Positions 45,651 through 54,634 of a stretch of 64,000 bases of DNA are shown one piece after another. The translations under genes were made by a program, and so were the position numbers. The notes under the pieces were generated by a model, which had not been told where the DNA came from, searched no databases, and was given only the letters and a program-made list of their open reading frames with translations. Position 1 is the stretch's first letter. The number at the start of each line of letters is the position of its first letter. Origin of the DNA: Calditrichota bacterium (GTDB lineage Bacteria; Calditrichota; Calditrichia; RBG-13-44-9; J042); NCBI GenBank assembly GCA_013150955.1, contig JAADJD010000020.1:124001-188000 (forward strand). Reading direction: 5' to 3'.

Positions 45651-48600
45651 TTATAATCCAAAGGACATGTTAAAATAAAACGTTCGGGAAGAGGGATAGG
45701 GAATGGTGTCGATGGCGCGTCCGATGGCCACGTTACCAAACTGGCTCACTTCGGGGTCGTATCCCTGGTACTTGGTGAACATGAGAAGATTGCGTCCCGA
45801 AATACCGATTTTCCAGTAGGAGACGTATCCATTAAAGAAGTTGCGGAGCCAGCTGTCCGGTACGGAATAACTCACGCTTAGCTCTCTGAGTTTAATAAAC
45901 GTGCCATCTTCCACGTAGGGCGCGGTGGACTTACCGAGCAGTTCCAGTCGGCAGGGTCCCAATCGCTGATCGGAACAATCGCTGGCCTTCACCACGCCGT
46001 TTGCCGGTAAGTTCAGGCTGGCATCGGTGGCCGGATCGTCGTAATCGGCGCTGGTGGCCCCCAGGTCGGTGATCAGCTTACCCAGATTGATCACGTCCCC
46101 GCCCTGGCGCCAATCCCACAGAAAATACACATTGAACTTCCCGAAACTGAAATTGAAGTTCATGTCGTTGCTGAAAGAAAGCTGAAAATCGGGCGTGGCA
46201 TCTCCCAGAATGATGGTGTTGCCGTTGGCATCCACGTCTGCCCCGATGATGGTGGTGGGCGACCAGCCTTCCTGAATTCGGAAGGTTCCCAGAAATGTTG
46301 CGAAGCCGCCTTTGTTAAACGGATCCACCGTCAGTTCCGTGATTTCGGAGCGGGTTTTGTAGAAATTCACCCGTGCATTCCACAACAGGCTGTGTGTGCG
46401 CACCGGAGTGACTCCCAGCGATATTTCCACCCCATTGGTACGCATTTTCCCCCCGTTGGTAAACTCTTCGTTAAATCCAGAAGATGGGGGAAGAGAGGCA
46501 ATCAGGAACAGATCTGAAATGTTCTGGGTGTAGTAGGTAAATTCCAGGCTGGCCCGTCCATCCATGAACAAGGCGTCAAATCCCATCTCCAGCTCTTCGG
46601 TGCGTTCCGGGCGGATGTCTTTGGAACCGCGTCGGGTGGAGGGTAACAATCCGGCGCGTCCATCGATGTTGGACGGCACCAGCTCGGTGTATTTGGCGTT
46701 AGCCGGCGGCTGGTTTCCTGTGGCACCGTAAGCAGCCCGGATCTTAAACTCCGGTACCAGATTTTTGACGGCCCAGAAAGGAAATTCCGACAGTCGCACC
46801 GAACCGTTGATTTTGGGATACAGATAATACTTGCCAGGATCTCCATTAGCGCTGCTGGCATCGCCCCGCAGGCCGGCTGTCAGAAAAATTTTGCCCTGAA
46901 TATCCACTTCTTCCTGGATGAAGAAGCCGCGATCCCGCTTAATGACCCGTTCCTGAAACGATTTGCTCACAGATGCCTGATCGATGTTTTCCTGCGTGGG
47001 GATCAATCCGCGGGATTCAATCAAGCTATTATTCAGATTGGCATTTTCAAATTGCAATCCAGCAGCAGTGGTCAGCAGCACGCTGGAACTTGCCGAAAAG
47101 TTATGTACCAGGTTCAGGTAAAGGTTGGAGTTTGTGCTCACCGTTTCCCCCAGCAAGGAGGCACCCGGAAAAGTGGCGTTGCGTTCGTACTGCAATTCCG
47201 GGGGAGAGATGACCTTGTTTTCCTGCGAGAAAAAGTCCACCCCTGCCTGCACGATAAAATTCAGCGTCTGCCGCTGGCTACGGTACAGATTCTGCTTAAA
47301 CTGGCTGGAGATGATGAAGCGGTTCACCAGCTCCTTGTTCACAAACACATCGCGAGTGTGCAGGGGATTGGAGGGGTTAAACGGATGATCGGGATATTCG
47401 CCATTTTTGGGACGAATGTCCAGAAAACTGGGGGTGAAGGCCAGCGAAAAGCCATAGGTGATATTGGTGTTGTCGTTTCCGGTGACCCCACGATCGGATT
47501 CCGTGCGAATGTAATTGGTGAACACGCTAATTTCGGAGCGATCGCTGAGCTTGTGCTCCAGATTAAATCGGGTGGCATACTTCTGATATCCGGTATTTTT
47601 AATGATGCCATCTTCCGTACGGGCCAGACCGGAGACATAAAAGCGGGATTTGTTGCTGCCTCCTCGCAAGCTCACGCTGGTCTCGGAAAGGAACCCCCGT
47701 TCGCCGTACATTTCATCCTCATAGTCGATGTAAATCCCACCGTTCTGGTTGTAAATGTCCAGACCCTGCTGACCATAGGCTTCCAGAGCGGCATCGGCGG
47801 TAAAGCGTCGGGTGCCGATTTTTTTCAGCAGGGAATTGTAGCCAAAGCGCTGGCTGATGTCGATGCGCGTTTTGCCAGGAACCCCCCGTTTGGTGGTAAT
47901 GATGATCACCCCATTGGTTGCTTTGGAGCCGTAAATGGCCGCTGCACTGGCCCCTTTTAATACTTCAATACTTTCGATGTCGTTGGGGTTGATGTCGGCA
48001 ATGCGATTAGTAGGTTGTCCCTGAGGGTTGCGACTCCCGGCGGCCGCTGCTTTGGTGACCAGATCGATGCCGGATTGGATGGCGTCATTGTTGATAATCA
48101 CCCCATCCACCACGTACAGCGGCTGGGTGGATCCCTCGATGGTGGACACACCGCGGAGGTTTACATCAATGCCTCCACCCGGTGCACCGGTGTTCTGGGT
48201 AACCCGAATGCCCGCGAACTTGCCTTCCAGTGCCCGTTCCAGAGTCTGGGTGGGGGCGGGTAGCAATTCCGCGGCATTAATAGTGGCCACGGCATTGGCC
48301 AGGTTCTGCCGCTTCACGGTGGTGGCAAAACCGGTCACCACGACCTCGGAAGTCTTTAAAATGTCTTCCTCCATGCCAATGACCAGGTTATCGGTATTTC
48401 CGGTGACTTTTACGGTCACCGTTTTATAGCCAATGTAGGTAATTTCCAGCTCCGCCTCGTCTACATCCGGGATTTCGAGAATGAATACCCCATCAATATC
48501 GGAGGCAGTGCCATGGAACGTGCCTTTTACGGTGATTTCCGCTCCGGGCAGAGGATCGCCCGAATTTTTGTCAATCACCCGTCCGGTTACTTTAATGCCT

Positions 48601-48671
48601 TCCGCCATTGCCAGTGTGGCGAAAAACAACAGCATCAACACGGAAAATGTCCATTGGTTGAATTTGCCCAT
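45651..48671 (-). CDS. susC: SusC/RagA-family TonB-linked outer-membrane receptor
   Basis: A 1006-residue receptor. Signal peptide (about 1–23), CarboxypepD_reg-like domain (about 25–110, starting IKVTGRVIDKNSGDPLPGA), plug domain with the SusC signature IESIEVLKGASAAAIYGS (about 225) followed by ATNGVIIITTKRG, then a 22-strand barrel ending in FNMSFGL. It imports the ligand captured by the adjacent SusD protein using TonB energy. The start at 48671 (the second of two adjacent ATGs) has GGAG at suitable distance on the minus strand; a longer in-frame start at 48710 has none. The leader carries a promoter and a terminator-like hairpin. Confidence 0.95.
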   Translation of the reverse strand: MGKFNQWTFSVLMLLFFATLAMAEGIKVTGRVIDKNSGDPLPGAEITVKGTFHGTASDIDGVFILEIPDVDEAELEITYIGYKTVTVKVTGNTDNLVIGMEEDILKTSEVVVTGFATTVKRQNLANAVATINAAELLPAPTQTLERALEGKFAGIRVTQNTGAPGGGIDVNLRGVSTIEGSTQPLYVVDGVIINNDAIQSGIDLVTKAAAAGSRNPQGQPTNRIADINPNDIESIEVLKGASAAAIYGSKATNGVIIITTKRGVPGKTRIDISQRFGYNSLLKKIGTRRFTADAALEAYGQQGLDIYNQNGGIYIDYEDEMYGERGFLSETSVSLRGGSNKSRFYVSGLARTEDGIIKNTGYQKYATRFNLEHKLSDRSEISVFTNYIRTESDRGVTGNDNTNITYGFSLAFTPSFLDIRPKNGEYPDHPFNPSNPLHTRDVFVNKELVNRFIISSQFKQNLYRSQRQTLNFIVQAGVDFFSQENKVISPPELQYERNATFPGASLLGETVSTNSNLYLNLVHNFSASSSVLLTTAAGLQFENANLNNSLIESRGLIPTQENIDQASVSKSFQERVIKRDRGFFIQEEVDIQGKIFLTAGLRGDASSANGDPGKYYLYPKINGSVRLSEFPFWAVKNLVPEFKIRAAYGATGNQPPANAKYTELVPSNIDGRAGLLPSTRRGSKDIRPERTEELEMGFDALFMDGRASLEFTYYTQNISDLFLIASLPPSSGFNEEFTNGGKMRTNGVEISLGVTPVRTHSLLWNARVNFYKTRSEITELTVDPFNKGGFATFLGTFRIQEGWSPTTIIGADVDANGNTIILGDATPDFQLSFSNDMNFNFSFGKFNVYFLWDWRQGGDVINLGKLITDLGATSADYDDPATDASLNLPANGVVKASDCSDQRLGPCRLELLGKSTAPYVEDGTFIKLRELSVSYSVPDSWLRNFFNGYVSYWKIGISGRNLLMFTKYQGYDPEVSQFGNVAIGRAIDTIPYPSSRTFYFNMSFGL

Positions 48672-48800
48672 CATTTCTCCTCTCTTAAAAAATTTGACCC
48701 TTAAACCCAAAATACCTGTTAATCATTTCCCCACGGGTTGTTCTGTGGAAGTGCATCAGGGAGCTCGGGGGAGACGAGGCAGGAGCCTGTCGAAAAGGGG

Positions 48801-48832
48801 AATAAAAAATAAGCACTCAAATTGAGTGCTTA
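48801..48832 (-). terminator. Terminator-like hairpin in the susC leader (candidate attenuator)
   Basis: TAAGCACTCAA (48810–48820) and TTGAGTGCTTA (48822–48832) form a 23-nt perfect palindrome. On the minus strand it is followed directly by ATTTTTTATT (48801–48810). It lies about 25 bases after the predicted transcription start and 130 bases before susC, so it could stop leader transcripts. The palindrome could also be a protein-binding operator. Confidence 0.55.
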
Positions 48833-48862
48833 AGCATTTTTCATTGTATCGTTCCATCCGAT

Positions 48863-48890
48863 AATTTAATGAAATAAAATAAAAAGTCAA
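48863..48890 (-). promoter_or_regulatory. Sigma70-like promoter of the susC–susD operon
   Basis: On the minus strand: TTGACT (48890–48885), a 16-bp spacer, then TAAATT (48868–48863). The spacer length and -10 box are identical to those of the promoter at 8886–8913. The region 48891–48988 shows nothing else. Confidence 0.55.
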
Positions 48891-48990
48891 TACCTCAACC
48901 CCTTCTTTTATGAAAAAAAATGGAAGATTTTACCGTGTGTGCAATTATTCACAAAAAGGGTGGGTTCAGGGGATCGGATGCTGTTTTTAA

Positions 48991-49156
48991 CCCGGATGAT
49001 GCATCAGAACCACGAATGACACGAATGAACACGAACAAAAATAATAAAGTGCACTTGATGGCTATCTGGATGAAAATGTTTTCCCGGATATATTCGCTAT
49101 TTCGTTAATATTTTTCGAATTCATTCGCCGGATTCGTGGATTCACGTTTATTTGGG
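48991..49156 (+). repeat. MITE-like repeat, copy 5
   Basis: A 166-bp copy from CCCGGATGATGCATCA to TATTTGGG, with near-matching 5-bp flanks (TTTAA left, TTTAT right). An extra right-end-like fragment (TTGCATGAGTTGGGTTT) follows to 49177. It keeps the same orientation as the other copies although it lies between divergent genes. Confidence 0.82.
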
Positions 49157-49266
49157 TTTATTGCATGAGTTGGGTTTATTCAGGAGCAGCGAAATTTTGG
49201 AAACCCTTTTTATCCCCGAATTTATATGATAAATTTGAAGCCAATTTTAGAAGGGGGTAGAATTAC

Positions 49267-49710
49267 ATGGGTTCCAGGTCCGAAGAATTTAAAGATTTGA
49301 CGCTTCTGGGGCGGAAAGCCCAGCCCAGTAAAAAACTGGAGGCCTTTCCCAATCGGACGCCCGATCGGTACTATCTGGTGACCTTAGAAACCAACGAATT
49401 TACCTGTTTATGCCCCATTACCGGTCAACCCGATTTTGCCACCATTCGAGTGGAATACGTACCCGATCAGAAAATCGTGGAATCCAAGTCCTTCAAGTTA
49501 TACCTGTGGTCTTATCGAAATGAAGGGGTATTCCACGAGCATGTGGTAAATCGAATACTGGACGATCTGGTAAAAACGCTGGATCCCCACTGGTGCCGGG
49601 TGGTGGGGATATTCAACATTCGCGGTGGGATTGGCATTACAGTGGATGCAGAGCATACACGAACCCCAGAAGCACGGGAAGCGATTAAGGATCGAATCCG
49701 AAATGGCTAA
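49267..49710 (+). CDS. queF: NADPH-dependent 7-cyano-7-deazaguanine reductase (preQ1 synthase)
   Basis: A 147-residue enzyme of the short, B. subtilis-like QueF type. The motif FTCLCPITGQPDF carries the catalytic Cys49 (forms the thioimide with preQ0) and Asp56, seven residues apart as in the family. E-rich segments (VESKSFKLYLWSYRNEG and FHEH) are the NADPH/substrate-binding signature shared with GTP cyclohydrolase-like T-folds. It reduces preQ0 to preQ1 in queuosine tRNA modification. The start has GAAGGGGGTAG upstream. It overlaps the transporter gene by eight bases. I looked for a preQ1 riboswitch in the 90 bp upstream and did not find one. Confidence 0.96.
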   Translation: MGSRSEEFKDLTLLGRKAQPSKKLEAFPNRTPDRYYLVTLETNEFTCLCPITGQPDFATIRVEYVPDQKIVESKSFKLYLWSYRNEGVFHEHVVNRILDDLVKTLDPHWCRVVGIFNIRGGIGITVDAEHTRTPEAREAIKDRIRNG

Positions 49711-50416
49711 TTCGGAACAAACGGAGAAATCGTTCCGCTGGTTCTTTCTGGTGACGGCCATCTTTGTGACCACACTGGTGGTTTCCAACATTATTGCGGT
49801 CAAACTCATTCAACTGGGGCCATTGACCCTGCCTGCCGGGGTGCTGGTATTTCCCATAACCTATATTTTTGGCGACATTTTAACGGAGGTGTACGGTTAC
49901 GCCCGTGCCCGACGGGTGATCTGGACAGGCTTTTTCTGCAATCTGTTGGCCGTGGGGGCAATATGGCTGGCCATTCAGTTACCAGGGGCGCCATTCTGGA
50001 ATCTGAAAGACTTTGCGGATCCGGTGGCGGCTCAAAAGGCATTCGCAGCGGTTCTGGGTTTTGCGCCTCGACTTCTGGCGGCTTCATTTGTTGCTTATCT
50101 GGTGGGCGAATTTCTCAATTCCTACGTTCTGGCAAAAATGAAGATTCGCACTGGCGGGCGTTTTTTGTGGATGCGGACGATCGGCTCCACAATTGTTGGC
50201 GAAGGGGCCGACTCCTTTTTATTTATTTTCCTGGCGTTTGGCGGTGTTTTTCCTTTAGCCGTGCTGTGGGAAACTTTCCTCTGGCAATGGGTGTTCAAAA
50301 CGTCCTACGAAGCGCTGGTAACTCCGGTTACATACGCGGTGGTGCGGTTTTTGAAGAAGTCGGAAGGTGTGGACGTTTTCGACTATTCAACGCGTTTTAA
50401 TCCCTTAAAATTTTAA
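49703..50416 (+). CDS. yhhQ: Queuosine precursor transporter (YhhQ/VUT family, DUF165)
   Basis: A 237-residue integral membrane protein with about six helices (near 14–34, 42–60, 72–92, 115–140, 165–190 and 195–215). Family signatures are VVSNIIAVKL in helix 1, PAGVLVFPITYIFGDILTEVYGY in and after helix 2, and GEGADSFLFI in helix 5. Known members import preQ0/preQ1. The start ATG is inside the last codons of queF (8-bp overlap), so uptake and reduction of the precursor are co-expressed. This suggests salvage of preQ0 followed by QueF reduction; the upstream synthesis genes queC, queD and queE are not in the window. Confidence 0.92.
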   Translation: MANSEQTEKSFRWFFLVTAIFVTTLVVSNIIAVKLIQLGPLTLPAGVLVFPITYIFGDILTEVYGYARARRVIWTGFFCNLLAVGAIWLAIQLPGAPFWNLKDFADPVAAQKAFAAVLGFAPRLLAASFVAYLVGEFLNSYVLAKMKIRTGGRFLWMRTIGSTIVGEGADSFLFIFLAFGGVFPLAVLWETFLWQWVFKTSYEALVTPVTYAVVRFLKKSEGVDVFDYSTRFNPLKF

Positions 50417-50490
50417 GTATTTACCCGAAGATTAAACTTGGACTTATGCGTGTCAATTTTTTTTAATGTAAAAAAAGGAAAATCGGAGTC

Positions 50491-53253
50491 ATGGGCAATA
50501 AATTTCCGTATTTGTTTCAGGCACATCCTCAGTTTATAGAGTCCCTTTACCAGGATTTTCAGCGGGATCCCGAGTCGATCGATCCCAGCTGGCGAAAGTT
50601 TTTTGAGGGGTATGATTTTGCCCGTCAGCATTTAAAGGCCGCCCCGGAAATTCCCGAGGACGTGGAGAAAGAATTTCGCGTACTCAATTTAATTCACGGA
50701 TACCGCACGCGGGGCCATTTCTTTACCAAAACCAATCCCGTTCGGGCGCGCCGGAAGTACCGTCCCACGCTGGACATCGAGAATTTTGGTCTTTCGGAGG
50801 CGGATCTGGATAAGGTCTTTCAGGCAGGGCGAGAAATTGGGCTGGGCCCGGCGCGATTACGGGACATCGTCGAATATCTGCAGCAAACCTACTGCCATTC
50901 CATCGGGGTGGAATACATGTACATTCGTTACCCGGAGCGGGTGAAGTGGCTGCAGGAACGGATGGAATCCACCCGTAATCGCCCCAACCTGACCACGGAA
51001 GACAAGCGCCACATCCTGCATAAATTAAATCAGGCCGTGGTGTTCGAAAAATTCCTGCACACCAAGTATGTGGGACAGAAGCGCTTCGCGCTTTCGGGTG
51101 GGGAAACGTTAATTCCCGGTCTGGATGCCATCATCGAAAAAGGGGCCGAGCTGGGGGCCCGCGAATTTGTCATTGGCATGGCGCACCGGGGTCGATTGAA
51201 TGTGCTGGCAAATATTCTGAATAAATCGTACGAAGAAATTTTTGCCGAATTTGAAGGCGAAATGCTGGAAACCGATCTGTTTGAAGGAGATGTGAAATAC
51301 CACCTGGGTTATTCCAACGATGTGAAAACCCGTTCCGGAAAAACCGTTCATTTAAGTCTGTCTCCCAATCCATCCCACCTGGAAGCGGTTGATCCCGTGG
51401 TGGAAGGAACGGCCCGCGCAAAAATCGATCATCTGTATGGTGGGGATCTGAAAAAGTTAATCCCGATTCTCATCCACGGCGATGCAGCCATTGCGGGGCA
51501 GGGGGTTGTGTACGAGGTGGTGCAGATGGCCCAGTTGCCGGGCTACCGCACCGGTGGAACCATTCACATTGTGATTAACAATCAGGTGGGATTTACCACC
51601 AATTATCTGGAAGGCCGTAGCAGCATCTACTGCACGGATGTGGGAAAGGTAACCCATTCTCCCATCTTTCACGTTAATGCGGATGATGTGGAAGCCGTGG
51701 TGTGGGCCGTCCAGCTGGCCGTGGCCTACCGACAGGAATTCCACACCGATGTATTCATCGACCTGCTGGGATACCGCCGTTACGGGCACAACGAAGCCGA
51801 TGAACCGCGCTTTACGCAACCCAAGTTGTACAAGATTATCGAACGCCATCCGGATCCCCGACAGATTTACTATCAGAAGCTGCTGGAAGGGGGCGAAGTG
51901 GAACGGGGCATTGCCGAAGAGATGGAGAAGGAATTCCAGAAAATGCTGCAGGAGCGGCTGGAGAAGGTGAAAAAAGAACCGGTGAAGCCGCGCATTACGC
52001 CTTTCAGGGCTTACTGGGAAGGTTTCCGGGAACCCCGGTCTGAGGATTTTGAAAATCCACCGGAGACTGCCGTGGAAAAATCCCACCTGAAACATCTGGC
52101 CGAAAAAATCTTTACCATTCCCCCGGACATTAAAGTGTTCCGAAAAATCCGGCGGTTATTCGATGATCGGCGCAAGCGGGTGCTGGAAAAGGAAGAGGTC
52201 GACTGGGCCATTGCCGAATGGTTGGCGTATGCCACGTTGCTGGACGAAGGCGTTCCCATTCGCTTAAGCGGGCAGGACAGCCGACGGGGAACCTTCGCCC
52301 ATCGCCATGCGGTGCTGTTGAATGAGGATACCGAGGAAGAATACATTCCATTGAACCACATCAAAGAAGGGCAACCGGCATTTGAAATCTACAATTCCCC
52401 GCTGAGTGAATATGGGGTCATGGGGTTTGAGTTTGGTTACGCCTGGGCCACCCCGCGTGGCCTGACGATCTGGGAAGCCCAGTTTGGTGACTTTGCCAAT
52501 GGGGCTCAGATCATTATCGATCAATTCCTGTGCTGCTCGTACCAGAAGTGGAAAAAGGTAAATGGTCTGGTGGTGTATCTGCCACACGGCTACGAAGGCC
52601 AGGGGCCGGAACATTCTTCCGCCCGCATTGAGCGATTTTTAACCCTTTCTGCCGGCCTGAACTGGCAGGTGGTCTATCCCACCACTCCAGCCAATATGTT
52701 CCATGTGTTGCGGCGGCAGATGAAATTCCCGTTCCGGATCCCATTGATCCTGTTTACTCCCAAGAGCTTGCTGCGACATCCGTTGTGTGTGAGTACGCTG
52801 GATGAACTGGCTGAAAAGAAGTTTCAGGAAGTCATCGACGATCCGGTGGTGCACCCGGAAGCCGTCAAAGTCGTGTTCTTCTGCAGCGGGAAAATTTATT
52901 ACGATCTGATTCAGGAGCGCCAGAAACGGGAGCGTCGCGACATCGCCTTTGTGCGTTTGGAACAGTTGTATCCGTTGCCGATCCGTCAGTTGCAGCAGAT
53001 CATCGATCGGTATGCACACGCAAAGAAGTTTGTCTGGGTGCAGGAAGAACCGGAAAACATGGGCGCCTGGCCGTTCCTGCGACGCAAATTCAATCTGGTA
53101 CGCCTGGATGTGATCGCACGGCGGGAAAGTGCCAGCCCGGCCACCGGATTTCACCGGGTGCACACCATGGAGCAAACAGAGATTCTGGATAAAGTTTTTC
53201 AGGTGTTGTCCACTTCCAGAAAACGCGAAAAGTCAATCACCATTTTTGGATAA
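50491..53253 (+). CDS. sucA: 2-oxoglutarate dehydrogenase E1 component
   Basis: A 920-residue thiamine-diphosphate enzyme, close to the 933 residues of E. coli SucA. The N-terminal segment HPQFIESLYQDFQRDPESIDPSWRKFF is typical of SucA. The TPP site residues fit His232 (MAHRGRLNVLAN), Asp331 (HGDAAIAGQG) and Asn363/364 (VINNQVGF). The C-terminal transketolase-like domain (about 580–790) has SEYGVMGFEFGYA and PHGYEGQGPEHSSAR. It decarboxylates 2-oxoglutarate and transfers the succinyl group to the E2 lipoyl arm. The E2 gene follows after 23 bp; no E3 (dihydrolipoamide dehydrogenase) is in the window, so it must be supplied elsewhere. Confidence 0.96.
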   Translation: MGNKFPYLFQAHPQFIESLYQDFQRDPESIDPSWRKFFEGYDFARQHLKAAPEIPEDVEKEFRVLNLIHGYRTRGHFFTKTNPVRARRKYRPTLDIENFGLSEADLDKVFQAGREIGLGPARLRDIVEYLQQTYCHSIGVEYMYIRYPERVKWLQERMESTRNRPNLTTEDKRHILHKLNQAVVFEKFLHTKYVGQKRFALSGGETLIPGLDAIIEKGAELGAREFVIGMAHRGRLNVLANILNKSYEEIFAEFEGEMLETDLFEGDVKYHLGYSNDVKTRSGKTVHLSLSPNPSHLEAVDPVVEGTARAKIDHLYGGDLKKLIPILIHGDAAIAGQGVVYEVVQMAQLPGYRTGGTIHIVINNQVGFTTNYLEGRSSIYCTDVGKVTHSPIFHVNADDVEAVVWAVQLAVAYRQEFHTDVFIDLLGYRRYGHNEADEPRFTQPKLYKIIERHPDPRQIYYQKLLEGGEVERGIAEEMEKEFQKMLQERLEKVKKEPVKPRITPFRAYWEGFREPRSEDFENPPETAVEKSHLKHLAEKIFTIPPDIKVFRKIRRLFDDRRKRVLEKEEVDWAIAEWLAYATLLDEGVPIRLSGQDSRRGTFAHRHAVLLNEDTEEEYIPLNHIKEGQPAFEIYNSPLSEYGVMGFEFGYAWATPRGLTIWEAQFGDFANGAQIIIDQFLCCSYQKWKKVNGLVVYLPHGYEGQGPEHSSARIERFLTLSAGLNWQVVYPTTPANMFHVLRRQMKFPFRIPLILFTPKSLLRHPLCVSTLDELAEKKFQEVIDDPVVHPEAVKVVFFCSGKIYYDLIQERQKRERRDIAFVRLEQLYPLPIRQLQQIIDRYAHAKKFVWVQEEPENMGAWPFLRRKFNLVRLDVIARRESASPATGFHRVHTMEQTEILDKVFQVLSTSRKREKSITIFG

Positions 53254-53276
53254 ATGATTAAAGGAGATGCCCATAA

Positions 53277-54521
53277 ATGAAAGTGCGCATTAAAGTACCT
53301 GAAGTCGGGGAATCGATTACAGAGGTGACCATTGGCCAGTGGTTAAAACCCGATGGCGCATATGTGGAACGAGACGAACCGGTCTGCGAGATTGAATCCG
53401 AAAAGGCCACCTTTGAAGTGCCGGCTGAGGAATCCGGTGTGCTAAAGATTCTTGTGAAAGAAGGGGAGACCGTTCGCGTTGGAGATGTCATCGGAGAAAT
53501 CGATACTGCAGGGAAGGCGGAAGGTGCCGAAGCGGGTGTTGCGGAAGCGGAGGCTCCAGTGGAAACCAGATCCGAACCGGCACCGGAGGCCAGTCGACAG
53601 GAAACGGTTGTGAAAGTCTCCCCGGTGGCCGCGCGGATTCTGGCGGAGGCCGGCATTTCCCCGGCAGACGTCAAAGGAACGGGTGCGGGAGGAAGGATTA
53701 CCAAAGAGGATGCGCTTCGGGCGGTGGCAGAAAAAGAAAAGGCTTCCCGGCAGGTTGATACCGGGACGAAAACCGCCCCAAAGGAAGCCCCGCCGACGGT
53801 TACCGACATCGGAACGGATCAGCGTCGAACAAGCCGGGAACGTATGTCCACCCTGCGACAAACCATCTCCCGCCGACTGGTTGCTGCCAAAAACGAAACC
53901 GCCATGCTAACCACCTTCAACGAAGTCGATATGTCCGAAATCCTGCGCCTGCGAAAAGCCTATCGGGAGACATTTCAGGAAAAATTTGGGATAAGGCTTG
54001 GATTCATGTCCTTTTTTGTAAAGGCCTGCACCATTGCATTAAAAGAATTCCCGGCAGTCAATGCTCAGATTGATGGCACCGATATCGTTTACCACGATTA
54101 TTGCGATATTGGCATCGCGGTTTCCACGGATCGGGGGTTGGTGGTGCCGGTCATCCGAAATGCCGAGCGCCTGTCCCTTGCTGAGATCGAAAAAGAAGTG
54201 GCTCGCCTTGCAGAAAAAGCCCGCCAGAACAAACTCACCATCGAGGAAATGAGCGGTGGAACCTTCACCATCACCAACGGGGGCGTTTTTGGATCTTTGC
54301 TGTCAACACCCTTATTGAATTATCCGCAGTCCGCCATACTGGGCATGCACAAAATCCAGGAGCGACCGGTGGTTATTGATGGGGAAATTGGGATTCGCCC
54401 CATGATGTATGTGGCGTTGTCGTACGACCACCGAATTATCGATGGAAGGGAATCGGTTCGTTTTCTGGTGCGGGTAAAGGAATTACTGGAGGATCCCACC
54501 CGAATGCTCCTGAATGTGTGA
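53277..54521 (+). CDS. sucB: Dihydrolipoyl succinyltransferase, E2 of 2-oxoglutarate dehydrogenase
   Basis: A 414-residue E2 with one lipoyl domain (1–77; lipoyl Lys43 in ESEKATFEV), an Ala/Glu-rich linker, a peripheral-subunit-binding domain (about 115–152; [14 protein letters not shown] … [12 protein letters not shown]) and a catalytic domain (about 185–414) with His385 and Asp389 in [11 protein letters not shown]. It transfers the succinyl group to CoA. It directly follows sucA, 23 bp apart, and the two encode the core of the TCA-cycle complex in the cytosol. Length and domain plan are standard. Confidence 0.96.
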   Translation: MKVRIKVPEVGESITEVTIGQWLKPDGAYVERDEPVCEIESEKATFEVPAEESGVLKILVKEGETVRVGDVIGEIDTAGKAEGAEAGVAEAEAPVETRSEPAPEASRQETVVKVSPVAARILAEAGISPADVKGTGAGGRITKEDALRAVAEKEKASRQVDTGTKTAPKEAPPTVTDIGTDQRRTSRERMSTLRQTISRRLVAAKNETAMLTTFNEVDMSEILRLRKAYRETFQEKFGIRLGFMSFFVKACTIALKEFPAVNAQIDGTDIVYHDYCDIGIAVSTDRGLVVPVIRNAERLSLAEIEKEVARLAEKARQNKLTIEEMSGGTFTITNGGVFGSLLSTPLLNYPQSAILGMHKIQERPVVIDGEIGIRPMMYVALSYDHRIIDGRESVRFLVRVKELLEDPTRMLLNV

Positions 54522-54563
54522 TACTCCAACGTGCCCCTTTCCGCGATGAATTTTTGAATCCGG

Positions 54564-54593
54564 TTGATACCTTACGGTGAAGTATTCTATATT
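54564..54593 (+). promoter_or_regulatory. Candidate promoter of the S9 peptidase gene
   Basis: TTGATA (54564–54569), an 18-bp spacer and TATATT (54588–54593), with a predicted start near 54600, about 35 bases before the ATG at 54635. Confidence 0.45.
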
Positions 54594-54634
54594 CACGGGA
54601 AGGTAACGGAATCTTAATGAAGGAGGAGGTCGTC

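Noticed and set aside
47052-47960. A 302-codon plus-strand frame inside susC
   Set aside because: The minus-strand SusC has unmistakable motifs throughout; this frame has none.
48920-49108. Open frames of about 60 residues containing 'MNTNKNN' inside the repeats (also at 16937–17146)
   Set aside because: They are translations of the repeat itself, lack ribosome-binding sites and end at the repeat borders.
49180-49266. PreQ1 riboswitch upstream of queF
   Set aside because: No stem with an A-rich tail of the preQ1-I type and no preQ1-II-like pattern could be found.
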